Shown here in pieces: positions 60,743-64,000 of a stretch of DNA of 64,000 bases (its first letter is position 1; each line of letters begins with the position of its first letter). This DNA comes from Scylla paramamosain (lineage: Eukaryota; Arthropoda; Malacostraca; Decapoda; Portunidae): positions 9,736,501 to 9,800,500 of the forward strand of contig NC_087163.1 of assembly GCF_035594125.1 (NCBI RefSeq). The letters are read 5' to 3'. A program made the translations under genes and the position numbers. Under the pieces are notes generated by a model. That model saw nothing but the letters and a program-made list of their open reading frames with translations. It searched no databases and had not been told where the DNA came from.

Positions 60743-63563
60743 GGTGGCCCTCTGTAGGGGGGTGAAATTTCAAACGAATAATGTCTATGCTCCAAACCCG
60801 GATTCTTGTTCCTTTTGACCCAGAAACGTGCTGTGCAAGGTTTCATTGAAATCGGAATATATTTAAACGGTGCTCAACGACTCTGAAATTTTACTCATCG
60901 AACGCTAGTCACAAGCACTCCGGGTCCCCCTCCCACGTTGCTCTCGTGGGAGTATTAGCCGCTTTCCTCTCCTGGCGGGGGTTGTGTGGTTGCTAGCCAC
61001 TCATTGTCGCCCGGTCCGTGCAAGCGTTCCCTTCCTGGTGTCCGGGAACTGGCGCCGATGGTCCGCGACGACCTGGACGAGGAACTGCAGTTGTTCTTCG
61101 TCCTTCGTCAGGAGCCGGTTATATTCCTGAATCAGGGCGACGCCTCGTTCCGCGTGGTCATTGGTGACCGACAGGTTCCCCAGCGCTTTGCACGCCTTGC
61201 CGTACGCCTCATCCTTCTTCCAGTCTGCCGGTTCCAACGCCAGGAATCCCTTGTCGATGGACATCTTGGAGAAGAACGAGGACGTATTGGAGGTCACGAA
61301 GTCCTCAAGGCTGCAGCCGCTGATCGCTGAAGCGGGAATGGTCACTCGCTTCTGGGCTGTGTCGTTGCCGTCCTTCTCCTCAATCGCCGCTACCATCTTC
61401 TTCTTTGTTTCTGATGAAACCCGGTCGTCGAAGAACGCCAGGGCTACCAGCTCTTCCGAGAGGTACCAGAGGTGGCCGAGGAGCTTGTTTGTCGCGGCCT
61501 TGGAGACCTCCGCGTCCTCGTACCCGTCCAGTGCCTGAAGCAGCTGAAGATCGTTGAGCGGAGCCGCGACAGCAAGTGGGGCTTGCGTCCAGGCTTTGCT
61601 GTAGAGGCGGGCGGAGAACATGGCCACCCTCAACAGTCCGCGCTCCTCCTTCGGCGTCAGTTTGACCTGTTCCCTGAACAGCCACACCTTGAGCGAGTAC
61701 AGCACCTTGCTCATCCACCGAGCGTGGTGCATGGGGCCAGGGGCACGGAAGCGGATTCCGCGGGGAGGTACGCCGCCGAGAAAGATGACGGTTAGTTCCA
61801 GAAGTTCCCGGTAGTCGTCCCGAAGGTCTGTCCGCTCTTTCAGGGCCTGAAGGAACCACTCGATGTCGACCTCTCCTGCTCCATCCTCGATCGGCTGGAA
61901 CTCGCCTTGGTTGATGAAGGGCCACCTCTCCTGGAAACGCTTGAACAGCAGGACAGCAGGCCCTGTAGTTGGCCCCATCACCGACGTGAAGACCGCCTCG
62001 ATCACGAGCTCGAGAATGTGATGCCGGCAGGCGAGGTAGAGGAGGTCGCTCTTCAGCTGCCGCTCAATCAGGGTACACGCCCCGGTGTGGCGACCCGTGT
62101 TGGCGGCGGTGGTGTCAAAGGACATCCCCACGACCCGGTCAGCGACGCTCCACTTCTCCAACGCCTCCACGACGGCCTTCGCTTCATTCGCCCCTCTTCC
62201 ACTGGGAAGCTTCGCCACCTGCAGCAGCTGAACCTCCCCTCCCCCAGACACGAGGATGGGCAGGCGGTCGACGTGGGCGTTGCTGGTGAGATCCGGCATC
62301 AGCTTCCCGTCCCAGTGGACTACCAAGGGGCCTTCTACTCGCAGCTTCTCCTTGAGGGCGGAGGCCAGTTGCTCGCGGTGACGACGGCGCTGGCTTTGGA
62401 TCGATGTCCTGTTGATGTTGTACTCAACTGTGTCGTGCCCCAGGGCACGCGCTGTCTCGGTGAGGACGAACACTGCGCCACGGTCGCTCACCTTGACGCG
62501 ATCCAAAGAGGCCGCCACGTCCGGGGTGACGATGTTGAGGTTCGCTCGAGGCCGTTTGGGTGGGACTGGGGAGATACCAAGTGTGGGGCTTCCTTCGGCG
62601 CTGGTGCTAGAGGAGGTTGAGGACGAATCCTCCAACTGGACTCTTGCCGCGGACGTCGACGCCTCCTCCTCCGCGCGTCGTTTCCTCACCTCCTGTGTCG
62701 CTTGCCGCTGTGACGATCGCTGTTCTTGGGCAGCTAGTGCTGTGTCCACCCCTCCCATGCGTCCCCGGCGTCCTGGTTCACGTTGAGCGAGAAGAAAAGC
62801 TTTGTCCTCCTCGTTTGTCATTGTCTCTAAAGCGCCGGCCTTCGCGACGTCGAAGAGATTCGCCAGGCGCTCCTTGAACTCCTCCTCCCTCTTCACTTGT
62901 GTTCCTGTTGTCCGTGCCTTGTTCTTGCGTACAAGGGTGTACTCCTTGTACAAGGTCTGGATGTTCTTGACGACGGTGTCAATCCGCTGCATGGGAATTC
63001 TAGCCTTAGCCCACAGCGCCTCAACAATTTTCGAGACCTTCCGGGACGCGTCCACCACCGTCATCTTCTCTACGTCCAACTTGTAGGTCAGGAGGCCCAG
63101 AACTTCTCCAGAGGATGGAAGTTGGGCTCCAGATATCTCGTTTATGGGGGCACACAGATAACGTCGCTTAGAAGCCATCTTAGCCTGAAAATGAGAAAGG
63201 ATTGACAACAGTTAGTAACGCACTCCAGAAACATGCAAACACGTTGAAAAAGTACTGCCAAGCACTAGACAAATCCTAGACAGAGGAAAAGGAGCACTAG
63301 ACGAGAGTTGCCACACACAGTCCTTGGTCCATAGTCCACCAACGAGAGCATCTGAGAATAGAGCCGCGGCATTTGTCACCGACAAAGCCCCTGTATCGTT
63401 GAACGTGAAAATGATCTTATATAGTAAAACTTCAAGGTCGTTGAGCACCGGGTAAATATTATTCGATTTAAAAAAAAAATTACTCGCGTGGTTTTCTCAT
63501 AGAGTGGAACAAGAATCCGGGTTTGGAGACTGGATTTTCAAACTTTCGAAAATAAGGGCCACC

Positions 63564-63566
<3 letters not shown>
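60740..63566 (-). mobile_element. DNA transposon with intact transposase, superfamily not recognised
   Basis: 2.83 kb, with terminal inverted repeats ttagggtggccct on both sides. A second inverted pair 23 bp long lies inside: 60790-60812 (ctccaaacccggattcttgt...) and 63506-63528. One minus-strand gene of 725 codons fills most of it. (TA)n lies on both flanks, so the target duplication cannot be read. The element is strikingly more GC-rich than its surroundings, and the gene has no stop or shift, so it looks young or recently acquired. Confidence 0.85.
61001..63178 (-). CDS. Uninterrupted putative DDE-type transposase, 725 codons
   Basis: The start chosen is MASKRRYLCAPINEISG at 63178. An in-frame Met 10 codons upstream (63208) is also possible. 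Numbering below is from that upstream Met. Residues 11-145 are basic and helical (DNA-binding candidate). Residues 160-230 are a Ser/Thr-rich linker with a PPKRPRA basic patch. An RNase H-like core is suggested by HWDGK (D300), SFDTTAANTGRHTGAC (D365), then CRHHILEL (C394, H397), GPMHHARWMSK (about 491-501) and NDHAERGV (D684, E687). The D...D...CxxH order resembles hAT- and Kolobok-type transposases, but I cannot name the family. It would cut at the inverted repeats and move the element. Which acidic residue is the final E is inference. Confidence 0.8.
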   Translation of the reverse strand: MASKRRYLCAPINEISGAQLPSSGEVLGLLTYKLDVEKMTVVDASRKVSKIVEALWAKARIPMQRIDTVVKNIQTLYKEYTLVRKNKARTTGTQVKREEEFKERLANLFDVAKAGALETMTNEEDKAFLLAQREPGRRGRMGGVDTALAAQEQRSSQRQATQEVRKRRAEEEASTSAARVQLEDSSSTSSSTSAEGSPTLGISPVPPKRPRANLNIVTPDVAASLDRVKVSDRGAVFVLTETARALGHDTVEYNINRTSIQSQRRRHREQLASALKEKLRVEGPLVVHWDGKLMPDLTSNAHVDRLPILVSGGGEVQLLQVAKLPSGRGANEAKAVVEALEKWSVADRVVGMSFDTTAANTGRHTGACTLIERQLKSDLLYLACRHHILELVIEAVFTSVMGPTTGPAVLLFKRFQERWPFINQGEFQPIEDGAGEVDIEWFLQALKERTDLRDDYRELLELTVIFLGGVPPRGIRFRAPGPMHHARWMSKVLYSLKVWLFREQVKLTPKEERGLLRVAMFSARLYSKAWTQAPLAVAAPLNDLQLLQALDGYEDAEVSKAATNKLLGHLWYLSEELVALAFFDDRVSSETKKKMVAAIEEKDGNDTAQKRVTIPASAISGCSLEDFVTSNTSSFFSKMSIDKGFLALEPADWKKDEAYGKACKALGNLSVTNDHAERGVALIQEYNRLLTKDEEQLQFLVQVVADHRRQFPDTRKGTLARTGRQ

Positions 63567-63642
<76 letters not shown>
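63567..63642. repeat. (TA)n microsatellite, right of DNA transposon
   Basis: About 75 bp of TA between the transposon and the small palindromic element. Confidence 0.95.
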
Positions 63643-63959
<317 letters not shown>

Positions 63960-64000
63960 CATATATGAGGCGCCTAGAACCAGAGTAATGTAAGCGACAC

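Noticed and set aside
61907..62620. 237-codon open frame on the plus strand opposite the transposase
   Set aside because: It is a GC-rich antisense shadow of the 725-codon gene, has no recognisable domain and lies wholly inside it.
60740..63566. Transposase gene as a domesticated host gene
   Set aside because: It is still enclosed by inverted terminal repeats inside a (TA)n array with no introns, so a mobile element is the simpler reading.

Overview
The window looks like a gene-poor stretch of an animal genome, most likely an arthropod and probably a decapod crustacean. This is inference: the evidence is AT-rich DNA full of (CA)n, (CT)n and (TA)n arrays, many decayed LINEs, a DIRS retrotransposon, and a few short exons separated by introns of up to 23 kb. 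I see no bacterial features, CRISPR array, rRNA or clear tRNA gene.

Host gene. Seven short plus-strand exons (18996-19145, 21801-22073, 22243-22389, 24138-24323, 24638-24784, 47785-48044, 48424-48559) have consensus splice sites and keep one reading frame for about 433 codons. The protein is rich in alternating beta-strand-like sequence and N-glycosylation sequons. It resembles the repetitive region of a large secreted lipid-transfer protein (apolipophorin/apoB type), but that name is tentative. Both ends of the gene lie outside the window or were not recognised.

Repeats. (1) 1-14.6 kb is a head-to-tail chain of plus-strand CR1-like LINEs (a 3' remnant, then families A, B and C). Family C is split by a nested RTE-like LINE with a 17-bp target duplication. 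(2) 14.7-18.6 kb holds a Tigger-like fragment, a minus-strand Ty3/gypsy remnant and another LINE 3' end. (3) 18.9-24.8 kb has five exons, with a Tigger fossil, a 1.3-kb foldback repeat and an internally deleted LINE in the introns. (4) 25.0-34.5 kb is a second head-to-tail LINE chain, now on the minus strand. (5) 35.8-46.6 kb is a nest: a Tigger-like element holds a hAT element with an 8-bp target duplication; the hAT holds an I/Nimb-like LINE and a family A LINE; the family A LINE holds a 308-bp palindromic element with perfect 84-bp arms. (6) 47.8-48.6 kb has two more exons. (7) 49.16-54.31 kb has a palindromic element next to a nearly intact DIRS retrotransposon with identical 48-bp inverted ends. 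(8) 54.3-60.1 kb has two Jockey-like LINE copies around an RTE-like fragment. (9) 60.74-63.57 kb is a GC-rich DNA transposon carrying one uninterrupted 725-codon transposase gene. It sits in a (TA)n array and is followed by a small palindromic MITE in the same kind of array.

The most promising leads are the intact, unassigned transposase, the palindromic elements that share terminal sequence with the DIRS element, and the LINE families that share a 3' tail and join head-to-tail at (CA)n.
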